A DNA stretch of 12,532 nt, taken from the NCBI GenBank assembly GCA_002358965.1, contig DEPW01000075.1:1-12532 (forward strand), given 5' to 3'. A program made the position numbers and the translations under genes. The notes beneath the pieces are model-generated. The model did not search any database. It saw nothing but the letters and a program-made list of their open reading frames with translations, and had not been told where the DNA came from. Shown one piece after another: positions 1-6,859 of this stretch (position 1 is its first letter; every line of letters starts with the position of its first letter). The DNA is from Bacteroidales bacterium UBA3382 (lineage in GTDB: Bacteria > Bacteroidota > Bacteroidia > Bacteroidales > UBA932).

Positions 1-498
1 GTACTTTATGTAGGTGCTGCTTCGGAGGTCGAAATGAAAGAGAAGAAAGACAGGGTAGAGGATGCGCTGAATGCAACCCGTGCGGCTGTCGAGGAAGGCA
101 TCATCCCTGGCGGCGGTGTGGCTTACATCCGTGCCGCAGAGGCTTTGAAAGACCTTAAAGGCGACAATGAAGACGAGCTTACAGGTATCCATATCGTGGC
201 CCGTGCCATCGAGGAACCTCTCCGTCAGATTGCCGCAAACGCAGGCGTCGAAGGCAGCGTGATCATACAGAAGATCCGTGAAAGCAAAGGCGACTACGGC
301 TATGATGCCCGTACTGAGCAGTTCGTCCACATGTTCGATGCAGGTGTCATCGACCCTACCAAGGTAGTGCGTATCGCTCTCGAGAACGCTGCTTCAGTGG
401 CAGGCATGTTCCTGACTACCGAATGCGTCCTTGCAGACATTCCTGAAAAGGAACCGGCTCCTGCAATGCCAGCAGGCGGAATGGGCGGCATGATGTAA
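1..498 (+). CDS. groL: Chaperonin GroEL, C-terminal third (5' end outside window)
   Basis: This is the last 165 residues of the 60 kDa chaperonin, which forms a double ring that folds cytosolic proteins with GroES using ATP. The reading frame is open from base 1, so the Met at 34 is internal, not a start. The opening residues up to the EMKEKK motif and the VEDALNATRAAVEEG stretch match the return from intermediate to equatorial domain. The Asp in VEDA (fragment residue 21) corresponds to the ATP-hydrolysis Asp398 of E. coli GroEL. GGGVA, NYGY-like DYGYDA, and DAGVIDPTKV (adenine-pocket Asp) follow in the expected order. The chain ends in a short flexible tail, GGMGGMM, with fewer GGM repeats than E. 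coli. Nothing looks broken. A strong hairpin just downstream suggests the transcript ends here. The groES partner would lie upstream, outside the window. Confidence 0.98.
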   Translation, partial: VLYVGAASEVEMKEKKDRVEDALNATRAAVEEGIIPGGGVAYIRAAEALKDLKGDNEDELTGIHIVARAIEEPLRQIAANAGVEGSVIIQKIRESKGDYGYDARTEQFVHMFDAGVIDPTKVVRIALENAASVAGMFLTTECVLADIPEKEPAPAMPAGGMGGMM

Positions 499-522
499 TG
501 ACAGACTGCCTGACAGACTGAT

Positions 523-562
523 AGAAAGGGGCTGCTTCGTGACAACGATGCGGCCTCTCTTT
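523..562 (+). terminator. Hairpin terminator after groL
   Basis: The arm 523-535 pairs with 550-562 through 13 positions with one A-C mismatch and a few G-U pairs. After a T-T mismatch the stem continues with TCGT (537-540) pairing ACGA (545-548) around a GACA loop. The 3' arm ends in CTCTTTA rather than a long T run, as is common for Bacteroidota terminators. It lies 24 bases after the groL stop and 31 bases before the aroC start. It resembles the terminator after rpsJ. Confidence 0.75.
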
Positions 563-593
563 ATGGCTTCATATAGCAGAAACGATCATTATT

Positions 594-1601
594 ATGGATA
601 CTTTCGGCACATTGTTCAGGGTTACGCTTTTCGGCGAGTCACACGGAACGGCCGTGGGGGCCGTGATCGACGGGACGCCCCCGGGGCTTCCTTTAGGACC
701 GGATGATTTTGCGGAAGACATCGGGCGGAGGAAGACAGGTACGGGCCGGGCCGGAATATCGTCAAGACAGGAAGACGATGTGCCGGAAATCCTCAGCGGG
801 ACTTATGACGGCTGTACCACCGGGGCACCGATTGCGGTGTTGTTCCGTAATGCGGGGCAAAGGTCTGAAGACTATTCGCTTTTCGAGAGGATTCCAAGGC
901 CGGGGCACGCGGATTTCAGCGCAGCGGTCAAATACAATTATTTCAACGACCCGAGAGGCGGCGGCCATTTTTCGGGCAGGCTTACCCTCCCGTTGGTTGC
1001 GGCGGGAGTCGTTGCAAAGAAGGCGATTGAGGCCGTGATGCAGGATTACGGCAGTGGGTGCAGCATAAAGGCGGAGGTGGCAAGTGTAGGCGGGAAGACC
1101 GGGAAGGAGGAAATCGAATGCCTCCTTCGCGAATGCGCCGCCTCGGGAGATTCGGTCGGAGGTGTCGTCGAATGCAGGATTGCAGGAATCCCGGCCGGTT
1201 TCGGCGAACCGTTTTTCGATTCGGTCGAATCGCTCGTGTCGCATGCGGCTTTCGCGATTCCCGGCATACGCGGCATAGAGTTCGGCGACGGTTTCAGGTC
1301 GGCGTCGATGAGGGGTTCGGAGCACAATGACCCGTTCATCGACAGTGCCGGCCATACTTCGAAAAACGGTGCGGGCGGAATCAACGGAGGCATAACCAAC
1401 GGAAACGAAATCCGCTTCAGGGTAGCGGTGAAACCGGCATCGAGCATAGGGTGCAGACAAGAGACTTTCGACTTTGTCGATGAGAAGATGGTCCCTTTGG
1501 AGATTCAGGGAAGGCACGATGCCTGCATAGCCTTGCGCATCCCTCCCGTACTTGAGGCTGTCGCGGCCATAGTGCTGGCGGACCTGGTCCTTAGACGGTA
1601 A
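594..1601 (+). CDS. aroC: Chorismate synthase
   Basis: The enzyme converts 5-enolpyruvylshikimate-3-phosphate to chorismate, the last shared step of aromatic amino acid synthesis, using reduced FMN in the cytosol. Family motifs appear in order in the 335 residues: FGESHG (13-18, catalytic His17), the arginine-rich RRK segment (45-47) with SSRQE, TTGAPI (75-80), RPGHAD (102-107, catalytic His105), RGGGHFSGR (121-129), GSEHND (241-246), and GRHDACIALR (306-315) near the end. Length is slightly below the usual 350-390. The ATG at 594 places the MDTFGTLFRVT start where the family begins. The RGGGHFSGR form differs from the RGGGRSSAR form of E. coli and, as I recall, of Bacteroides. It stands alone between the groL terminator and the convergent rsgA. 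I see no TAnnTTTG promoter in the 31 bases before its start. Confidence 0.97.
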   Translation: MDTFGTLFRVTLFGESHGTAVGAVIDGTPPGLPLGPDDFAEDIGRRKTGTGRAGISSRQEDDVPEILSGTYDGCTTGAPIAVLFRNAGQRSEDYSLFERIPRPGHADFSAAVKYNYFNDPRGGGHFSGRLTLPLVAAGVVAKKAIEAVMQDYGSGCSIKAEVASVGGKTGKEEIECLLRECAASGDSVGGVVECRIAGIPAGFGEPFFDSVESLVSHAAFAIPGIRGIEFGDGFRSASMRGSEHNDPFIDSAGHTSKNGAGGINGGITNGNEIRFRVAVKPASSIGCRQETFDFVDEKMVPLEIQGRHDACIALRIPPVLEAVAAIVLADLVLRR

Positions 1602-1609
1602 GCGGCGGG

Positions 1610-2539
1610 CTATCTGTATTTTGCTCCCTCTTCGAGCATCCCGAGATACGAATTGTACCGTTCGAGAGTGATTTCTCCGTTTTCGACGGCGGCTTTTACA
1701 GCGCATCCCGGTTCGTGGGTATGGGTGCAGGGGGCGAAACGGCATTCGCGCCCGCAGCGGAGCATCTCTGGAAAATACAGGGCTATTTCTTCCGGTTTCA
1801 GGTCGACAAGGCCGAATCCCCTTATGCCGGGAGTGTCAATGATGTAGCCTCCGGTGGCGATGCGGTGCATCTCGTAAAAGGTGGTCGTATGTTTTCCCTG
1901 CAGATGGGCTTCGGATATTTCGCCGGTCTTGGGGTTGAGGTTCGGATCGACTGCCTTGATGAGGGAGGATTTCCCTACACCGGATACCCCCGAAAACAGC
2001 ACTACCTTGTCTTTGCATTCTTCACGGAGTCTGTCTGTTCCTTCGCCGGTTCGGGCGGATACTTCGATTATGTCGTATCCGGCGCTGTCATGGTAAATCC
2101 GTTTGAAAGCCTCAATGCTTTCGTCGAGGACTCCCCTGCACAGGTCCATCTTGTTGAGCAGTATGGTGACGGGGATGTTGTAGACTTCGCAGGTAATCAG
2201 AAGCCTGTCTATGAAAGGCAGCTTGACTTCGGGAAAATCCACGGTCGCTACAAGGAACGCCTTGTCGATGTTTGCCGCGATGATATGATTCTGGCGCGAC
2301 AGGTTAGTGGACTTGCGTATCAGGTAGTTTTTCCGAGGCAGCACTTCGGTGATGCTTCCGGCATTGCCGTCGTACTCATATCTGACACGGTCGCCTACTG
2401 CGACTGGATTGGTCGCAGTAGAGCCTTTGAGCCTCATCTTTCCTTTGATGACGCACGCAAAAGGCTCCCATTCCGGCAATTCGGAAAGCAGGTAATGGCT
2501 TCCGGTATGTTTGATCACTGTAGCGATTCCGGTTTTCAT
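1610..2539 (-). CDS. rsgA: Ribosome small-subunit biogenesis GTPase RsgA
   Basis: RsgA is a circularly permuted GTPase that binds late 30S ribosomal precursors and helps mature the decoding site; the 30S subunit stimulates its GTPase. The 309-residue chain has an OB-fold region (about 1-75). The G motifs then come in permuted order: NKMD (G4, 129-132), SAR (G5, 161-163), GVSGVGKSS (G1, 184-192), HTTT (G2, 217-220) and DTPG (G3, 235-238). The C-terminal zinc site has Cys266, Cys271, His273 and Cys279 with the classic C-x4-C-x-H-x5-C spacing. Length and order are normal. It is transcribed toward aroC, with stop codons 8 bases apart, and away from the polyprenyl synthase gene. A CAAATTTA box upstream, read on the minus strand as TAAATTTG, fits its -7 promoter element. 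Confidence 0.97.
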   Translation of the reverse strand: MKTGIATVIKHTGSHYLLSELPEWEPFACVIKGKMRLKGSTATNPVAVGDRVRYEYDGNAGSITEVLPRKNYLIRKSTNLSRQNHIIAANIDKAFLVATVDFPEVKLPFIDRLLITCEVYNIPVTILLNKMDLCRGVLDESIEAFKRIYHDSAGYDIIEVSARTGEGTDRLREECKDKVVLFSGVSGVGKSSLIKAVDPNLNPKTGEISEAHLQGKHTTTFYEMHRIATGGYIIDTPGIRGFGLVDLKPEEIALYFPEMLRCGRECRFAPCTHTHEPGCAVKAAVENGEITLERYNSYLGMLEEGAKYR

Positions 2540-2571
2540 GTCGAAAAAATCATTTTTACGCCGTCCGGCTG

Positions 2572-2579
2572 CAAATTTA
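2572..2579 (-). promoter_or_regulatory. Putative -7 box of rsgA promoter
   Basis: On the minus strand this reads TAAATTTG, an exact match to the Bacteroidota TAnnTTTG -7 element. It would start transcription about 25 bases upstream of the rsgA ATG. I cannot find a good -33 TTTG at the standard distance, so the call rests on the -7 box and its position. Confidence 0.5.
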
Positions 2580-2612
2580 TGAATTCCGTTTTACAAATTG
2601 AGTGAATATGCG

Positions 2613-2620
2613 TATTTTTG
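2613..2620 (+). promoter_or_regulatory. Putative -7 box of polyprenyl synthase operon promoter
   Basis: TATTTTTG matches TAnnTTTG and lies 40 bases before the ATG at 2661, giving a leader of about 35 bases. The -33 element is weak. Because this box lies inside the in-frame extension that begins with a TTG at 2598, it supports starting the protein at 2661 instead. Confidence 0.5.
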
Positions 2621-2660
2621 CTCTTCGATTTCACAGGACATTTGTCATAAACCTAAAATT

Positions 2661-3647
2661 ATGTTCCATACAGCAGAGATAGACAAGATCATAGGGCAGT
2701 GCTTCGCAGCCTTGACTTTCAAACCTTATCCCGAGCATCTTTACGATCCTCTCAGATATATGATATCGATAGGGGGCAAGAGGATCAGGCCGAGACTTTG
2801 CCTTACGGTGTACAATCTGTTCTCGGACAGGATAGACAATTCCATCCTCAAACCGATGATGGCGATCGAGGTGTTCCACTGTTTCACCCTCATCCACGAT
2901 GACATTATGGACAATTCGGACCGCCGTCGCGGACAGCTCACCGTGCACAGGAAATGGGACGACAACACGGCCATCCTTTCGGGCGATGTGATGTCCATCG
3001 AGGCTTACGGCCTGCTGTCCGAGGCTCCGGCGGAGATCCTTCCCGATGTGCTGAAGCTGTTCAACGATACTGCCTCCAAGGTGTGCGAAGGCCAGCAGCT
3101 CGACATGGATTTCGAAAAATCGAGCATAGTTACCCTGGACGAGTACCTTAAGATGATAGGGCTCAAGACCGCAGTGCTCATAGCCTGCTCCGGGAAAATG
3201 GGCGCACTGATCGCCGGGGCGCCGAAAAAGACCTGCGATTCGATATACGATTACGGCCATGCCATCGGAATGGCTTTCCAGATAATGGACGACTATCTCG
3301 ACACTTTCGGAGATCCGATCATATTCGGAAAGAACATCGGCGGAGACATAGTGAACAACAAGAAGAGCTGGCTGCTCGTCTATGCTATGAAATCCTGTTC
3401 GTCGGAACAGTCCGCGAGGTTGCACGAGATACTTTCGATGCCTGTGGATGCCGAGCAGGAACGCGCGGCGAAGGTTGCCGCAATGAAGGATCTCTATTTC
3501 GAAGTCGGCGCCAATACCGCGGCGCTTTCGGAGATAGAGCGGTATCATACCAAGGCCTTGGAGGCTCTGAAGGATTCGGGCCTGGATGCCGCCCAGATTG
3601 AAAGGCTCCGCGACTATCTGGGTACTCTGTTCAACCGTAGGAGATGA
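2661..3647 (+). CDS. Polyprenyl diphosphate synthase (trans-isoprenyl transferase family)
   Basis: The enzyme condenses isopentenyl diphosphate with an allylic diphosphate to build a linear isoprenoid, feeding quinone or other isoprenoid synthesis. From the ATG at 2661 the protein has 328 residues, close to the family norm. An in-frame TTG at 2598 would add 21 residues lacking family character and would cover the likely promoter. Motifs: GGKRIRP (38-44), first aspartate-rich motif DDIMD (80-84) followed by RRRG, and second motif DDYLD (210-214) with GKNIGGDI after it. The first motif has no two-residue insert, and Phe75 sits five residues before it. By known product-length rules this resembles type I geranylgeranyl (C20) synthases more than bacterial farnesyl synthases, so chain length stays open. 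Its stop overlaps the start of the U32 gene (ATGA). Confidence 0.93.
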   Translation: MFHTAEIDKIIGQCFAALTFKPYPEHLYDPLRYMISIGGKRIRPRLCLTVYNLFSDRIDNSILKPMMAIEVFHCFTLIHDDIMDNSDRRRGQLTVHRKWDDNTAILSGDVMSIEAYGLLSEAPAEILPDVLKLFNDTASKVCEGQQLDMDFEKSSIVTLDEYLKMIGLKTAVLIACSGKMGALIAGAPKKTCDSIYDYGHAIGMAFQIMDDYLDTFGDPIIFGKNIGGDIVNNKKSWLLVYAMKSCSSEQSARLHEILSMPVDAEQERAAKVAAMKDLYFEVGANTAALSEIERYHTKALEALKDSGLDAAQIERLRDYLGTLFNRRR

Positions 3648-4918
3648 GTGCGGGCATGGACAGGAAGGCGTTGGAGATAATGGCCCCGGCCGGGAGTTAC
3701 GAGTCGCTATGGGCCGCCGTCCAGGGAGGTGCGGATTCCGTGTATTTCGGCGTGGACAGGCTTAACATGCGCTCGCATTCGGCAAACAATTTTACTCTTG
3801 CCGATCTGCCCGAAGTCTGTGCGATATGCCGCGAACACGGGTTGAAATCCTACCTTACCCTCAACATAGTCCTTTACCAGGAAGACCTCGAGGACATGAG
3901 GTCGACCCTGAAGGCGGCAAAGGAGGCAGGCATAACCGCCGTAATCGCTTCGGACATGGCCGCAATAGTGTATGCCCGTTCGCTCGGCATCGAGGTGCAC
4001 ATCTCTACGCAATTGAGCATCTCCAATGTCGAAGCCCTGCGTTTTTACGCCGCATATGCGGATGTAATTGTCCTTGCAAGAGAGCTTAACCTGCATCAGG
4101 TCAAGGAGATTCACGAAACCATACTTCGCGACGGCATCAAAGGGCCTTCAGGCAGGCTCGTCGAGATAGAGATGTTCGCCCACGGAGCGCTCTGCATGGC
4201 GGTTTCGGGAAAATGCTATCTTAGCCTGCACGAGTACGGGGCTTCGGCCAACCGCGGTGCATGTTATCAGATCTGCCGCCGGGGATATGAAGTCACCGAT
4301 CTCGAAACAGGCTCCAAACTGCATATAGACAACAAATATATCATGTCGCCCAAAGACTTGTGTACTATCGAGTTCATGGACAAAATCATAGATGCCGGAG
4401 TCACTGTCTTCAAGATAGAGGGGCGCGCCCGTTCGGGAGAATATGTCAAGAGGGTGGCGTCGGCTTACAGGAAGGCGGCGGATGCCGTATGCGACGGTAC
4501 ATATACGCCGGAGCTGGCGGCATCTCTGAAACAGGGCCTTTCCGAAGTCTTCAACCGCGGTTTCTGGGACGGTTATTACCAAGGGGCGAGACTGGGCGAG
4601 TGGTGCGATGTATACGGGAGCAAAGCGACCAGGAAGAAGGAATATGTCGGGAAAATCACCAATTATTTTGCGAAAATCCGTGTCGCCGAGATATATGTCG
4701 AATCGGGAAGGCTGTCGGTCGGCGATCCGATTCTCATCATGGGCCCTTCCACCGGCGTTGTGGAGTTGGAGGTCAAGGAAATCCGTGTGGATCTGAAGCC
4801 TGTTGCGGACTGCGGCAAGGGAACATACTGCTCCGTCCCTCTCGGGGATGCGGCCTCGTCTGACGGCTTCAAGATCAGAAGAGGGGACAAGGTATACCTT
4901 TTCAAACAGGTTTCATGA
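3644..4918 (+). CDS. U32-family protein (peptidase U32 / TrhP-like, probable Fe-S RNA hydroxylation factor)
   Basis: The 424-residue protein opens with the U32 signature, APAGSYESLWAAVQGGAD then VYFG (14-36), part of a TIM-barrel-like domain. The core motif from EMFAHGALC to GACYQIC (176-211) follows, then SPKDLC (235-240) and FKIEGRARS (256-264). Cys184, Cys191, Cys207 and Cys240 match the spacing of the four cluster-binding cysteines known in UbiU/TrhP-type members, so a [4Fe-4S] cluster is likely. Residues from about 330 form the U32 C-terminal domain (YVGKITNYF onward). Characterised relatives hydroxylate tRNA uridine 34 (TrhP), 23S rRNA (RlhA) or ubiquinone precursors (UbiU/V). The old collagenase label is probably wrong. 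Which substrate applies here cannot be read from sequence. The start at 3644 overlaps the preceding stop; ATG 3656 is an alternative. Its stop overlaps the MATE start. Confidence 0.92.
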   Translation: MSAGMDRKALEIMAPAGSYESLWAAVQGGADSVYFGVDRLNMRSHSANNFTLADLPEVCAICREHGLKSYLTLNIVLYQEDLEDMRSTLKAAKEAGITAVIASDMAAIVYARSLGIEVHISTQLSISNVEALRFYAAYADVIVLARELNLHQVKEIHETILRDGIKGPSGRLVEIEMFAHGALCMAVSGKCYLSLHEYGASANRGACYQICRRGYEVTDLETGSKLHIDNKYIMSPKDLCTIEFMDKIIDAGVTVFKIEGRARSGEYVKRVASAYRKAADAVCDGTYTPELAASLKQGLSEVFNRGFWDGYYQGARLGEWCDVYGSKATRKKEYVGKITNYFAKIRVAEIYVESGRLSVGDPILIMGPSTGVVELEVKEIRVDLKPVADCGKGTYCSVPLGDAASSDGFKIRRGDKVYLFKQVS

Positions 4919-6297
4919 GGATACTCAGGCTGGCAGTTCCGAGCATCCTTGCCAATATCACCGTTCCTCTCGTAGGAATGGCGGATACCGCCATCGCCGG
5001 CCATCTCGGTCATGCTTCCTATATAGGCGGCATAGCTGTCGGCACCATGCTTTTCGACCTGCTTTATTGGAATTTTTCGTTTTTGAGGGTGGGGACCGGC
5101 GGTCTTGCGGCGCAGGCGTTCGGAAAGAAGGACGGAAAGGAGGCGGCGATGATTTTCCAGCGCGGCTTCATCACTTCGCTGTTGTGTGCCGCGCTCGTGC
5201 TTGTCCTGCAATGGGTCGTAGCCGAAGCGGTGTTTCTTGTAGTGGACTGTACTCCTCAAGTGCGGGAGCTGGCACTTACATATTTCAGGATAAGGATATG
5301 GGCGGCTCCGGCCACGCTGTCGATGTTCGTTTTCAAAGGCTGGTTCATCGGCATGCAGGACACTGTACGGCCGATGGCGATAGACATTTTCGTGAATGCG
5401 GCAAATATCGCCGCCAGTGTGTGGCTTGCGCTGAAGACACCTATGGGTTATGCCGGTGTCGCATGGGGAACGGTCATTGCGCAGTATTCGGGACTTTTGC
5501 TTTCGTTCGTTCTGCTCGTTTCGAGGTATGGGCATATATTCAAAGGTGTAAGTCCCTCGGGTGCTTTGCGCGGGGGACGCCTGTCGTCGTTTTTCCGGAT
5601 GAACGGGAACCTGTTCATAAGGTCTGCCTGTATCATATCGGTATATATCGGTTTTACGACGATATCCGCCCGTTTCGGGGATGAGCTGCTTGCCGTCGCT
5701 TCTATCCTCATGAAGCTGCTCATGATATTTTCATTCTTCATAGACGGTTTCGCATACGCCGGCGAGGCCCTTTCCGGAAGGTATGTCGGTGAAGGCGATT
5801 ACGGATGTTTCAAGGATGCGGTCCGCAAGATATTCGTGTGGGGGCTTGGCATTTCGGTCTGTTTCCTGTTCGTTTACGGTTTTGCGGGCGAAGCCTTGCT
5901 CGGAGTGATGACATCGGACAGGGTTGTCGTGAGTCTGGCGATGCGGTATATGCCATGGCTCATGTTGATGCCGTTGCTCGGCTGCGCGGCTTTCATCTGG
6001 GACGGTGTGTTCGTCGGTGCGACGGAGACGAGGCCGATACGGAACTCGATGATTTATGCTGCAATCGGTTTTTTCGCCCTTTATTATGCAGGTGCCGCGT
6101 TTTTCGACATCCCTGTGTCAGGCATGGTCGGAGGTGCCGTAGATGCGGCTCCGGACGGTAGTGTGACTGTCGCGGGGAAGGCGTCCGCCGGCATTCATGT
6201 GCTTTGTGCTGCATATTTCCTGCATCTGGTGATACGGAGCGTGTATATGACTTTGCGTTACAGGTATCTTGTCAGGAACAGGTTCGTTTCCTGCTGA
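4915..6297 (+). CDS. MATE family efflux transporter
   Basis: This 460-residue inner-membrane protein is a multidrug and toxic-compound extrusion (MATE) carrier, a family that exports organic cations or metabolites using sodium or proton gradients. The N-terminal LAVPSILANITVPL segment followed by GMADTAIAGHLG is the characteristic first helix and loop. About twelve hydrophobic stretches form two halves of six, with the second half beginning near residue 240. The GTGGLAAQAFGKKDG motif (61-75) is typical of the first half. Between the last two helices lies a longer polar stretch (about residues 401-425, VSGMVGG to VAGKAS). The DinF-like branch is a plausible assignment, but the substrate is unknown. 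Its ATG overlaps the U32 stop (ATGA), making it the third gene of a coupled unit. I see no strong terminator after it, so some read-through into rpsL is possible. Confidence 0.93.
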   Translation: MRILRLAVPSILANITVPLVGMADTAIAGHLGHASYIGGIAVGTMLFDLLYWNFSFLRVGTGGLAAQAFGKKDGKEAAMIFQRGFITSLLCAALVLVLQWVVAEAVFLVVDCTPQVRELALTYFRIRIWAAPATLSMFVFKGWFIGMQDTVRPMAIDIFVNAANIAASVWLALKTPMGYAGVAWGTVIAQYSGLLLSFVLLVSRYGHIFKGVSPSGALRGGRLSSFFRMNGNLFIRSACIISVYIGFTTISARFGDELLAVASILMKLLMIFSFFIDGFAYAGEALSGRYVGEGDYGCFKDAVRKIFVWGLGISVCFLFVYGFAGEALLGVMTSDRVVVSLAMRYMPWLMLMPLLGCAAFIWDGVFVGATETRPIRNSMIYAAIGFFALYYAGAAFFDIPVSGMVGGAVDAAPDGSVTVAGKASAGIHVLCAAYFLHLVIRSVYMTLRYRYLVRNRFVSC

Positions 6298-6362
6298 AAG
6301 CCGCCAGGTGCTCTTCCTCTTCTTAAAAAATCGTTAAAACGGCCTATATTGTTGATAACATG

Positions 6363-6393
6363 TTGGTAAAATGAAAAAAAATCTCTACCTTTG
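6363..6393 (+). promoter_or_regulatory. Promoter of the rpsL-rpsG-fusA-rpsJ operon
   Basis: A TTG at 6363-6365 is followed after 20 bases by TACCTTTG at 6386-6393. Together these match the Bacteroidota -33/-7 promoter very well. Transcription would start near 6400, giving a leader of about 45 bases. A CCGC-CAAATA-GCGG hairpin (6398-6411) lies at the predicted 5' end. The leader is AT-rich and has no Shine-Dalgarno site. Confidence 0.8.
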
Positions 6394-6445
6394 CACTCCG
6401 CCAAATAGCGGTAAAGTAATATAAAGTAAAGATTTACAAGTATTT

Positions 6446-6829
6446 ATGCCAACAATTCAACAATTAGTTCGCAAAGGACGCGAGGTCATTGAAGTAAAGA
6501 GCAAATCTCGCGCGTTGGATGCTTGTCCTCAGAAAAGGGGGGTCTGCGTACGAGTGTACACCACTACGCCTAAAAAGCCTAACTCGGCTATGCGTAAAGT
6601 TGCCCGTGTGCGTCTTACCAACCAGAAAGAGGTCAATGCCTACATACCTGGCGAAGGACACAACCTTCAGGAGCACTCTATCGTGCTTGTCCGCGGAGGC
6701 CGTGTAAAGGATCTTCCAGGTGTGCGTTACCACATCCTTAGAGGAGCTTTGGATACTGCCGGCGTAGATGGAAGGACACAGAGCCGTTCCCTCTATGGCG
6801 CCAAGAGGCCGAAGAAATCTAAGAAGTAA
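6446..6829 (+). CDS. rpsL: Ribosomal protein uS12
   Basis: The 127-residue protein is the S12 component of the 30S decoding centre, which monitors codon-anticodon pairing. Diagnostic segments include CPQKRGVCVRVYTTTPKKPNSA (27-48, read in two parts) and RGGRVKDLPGVRYH (83-96). Lys43, the residue most often changed in streptomycin resistance in other bacteria, is wild type. Asp89, the position methylthiolated by RimO in E. coli, is present. The lysine-rich tail is normal. It is the first gene of the str operon, behind a strong promoter, and is followed after 30 very AT-rich bases by rpsG. No Shine-Dalgarno sequence precedes the start, as usual in this phylum. Confidence 0.99.
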   Translation: MPTIQQLVRKGREVIEVKSKSRALDACPQKRGVCVRVYTTTPKKPNSAMRKVARVRLTNQKEVNAYIPGEGHNLQEHSIVLVRGGRVKDLPGVRYHILRGALDTAGVDGRTQSRSLYGAKRPKKSKK

Positions 6830-6859
6830 TTTTTTTAATTTTTTAAATTTTCTGTAAAA

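Noticed and set aside
762..1745. 327-codon open frame antisense to aroC
   Set aside because: It runs across aroC and into rsgA, is rich in Arg, and shows no family pattern; it follows from GC bias at codon positions in aroC.
1715..2605. 296-codon open frame antisense to rsgA
   Set aside because: rsgA on the minus strand is unmistakable with all G motifs and zinc ligands; this is its mirror frame.
2598..2660. TTG start extending the polyprenyl synthase by 21 residues
   Set aside because: The extension is Cys/Ser-rich, unlike family N-termini, and overlaps the likely promoter; ATG 2661 fits family length.
2631..3548. 305-codon minus-strand frame over the polyprenyl synthase gene
   Set aside because: The plus strand encodes both aspartate-rich motifs; the minus frame has no recognisable features.
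3639..3643. AGGAG resembling a Shine-Dalgarno site before the U32 gene
   Set aside because: It abuts ATG 3644 and is 12 bases from ATG 3656, so neither spacing is good; it is also part of the preceding coding sequence.
4663..5684. Overlapping long frames on both strands at the U32/MATE junction
   Set aside because: Both are low-complexity, Arg/Cys/Ser-rich shadows of the U32 and MATE genes.
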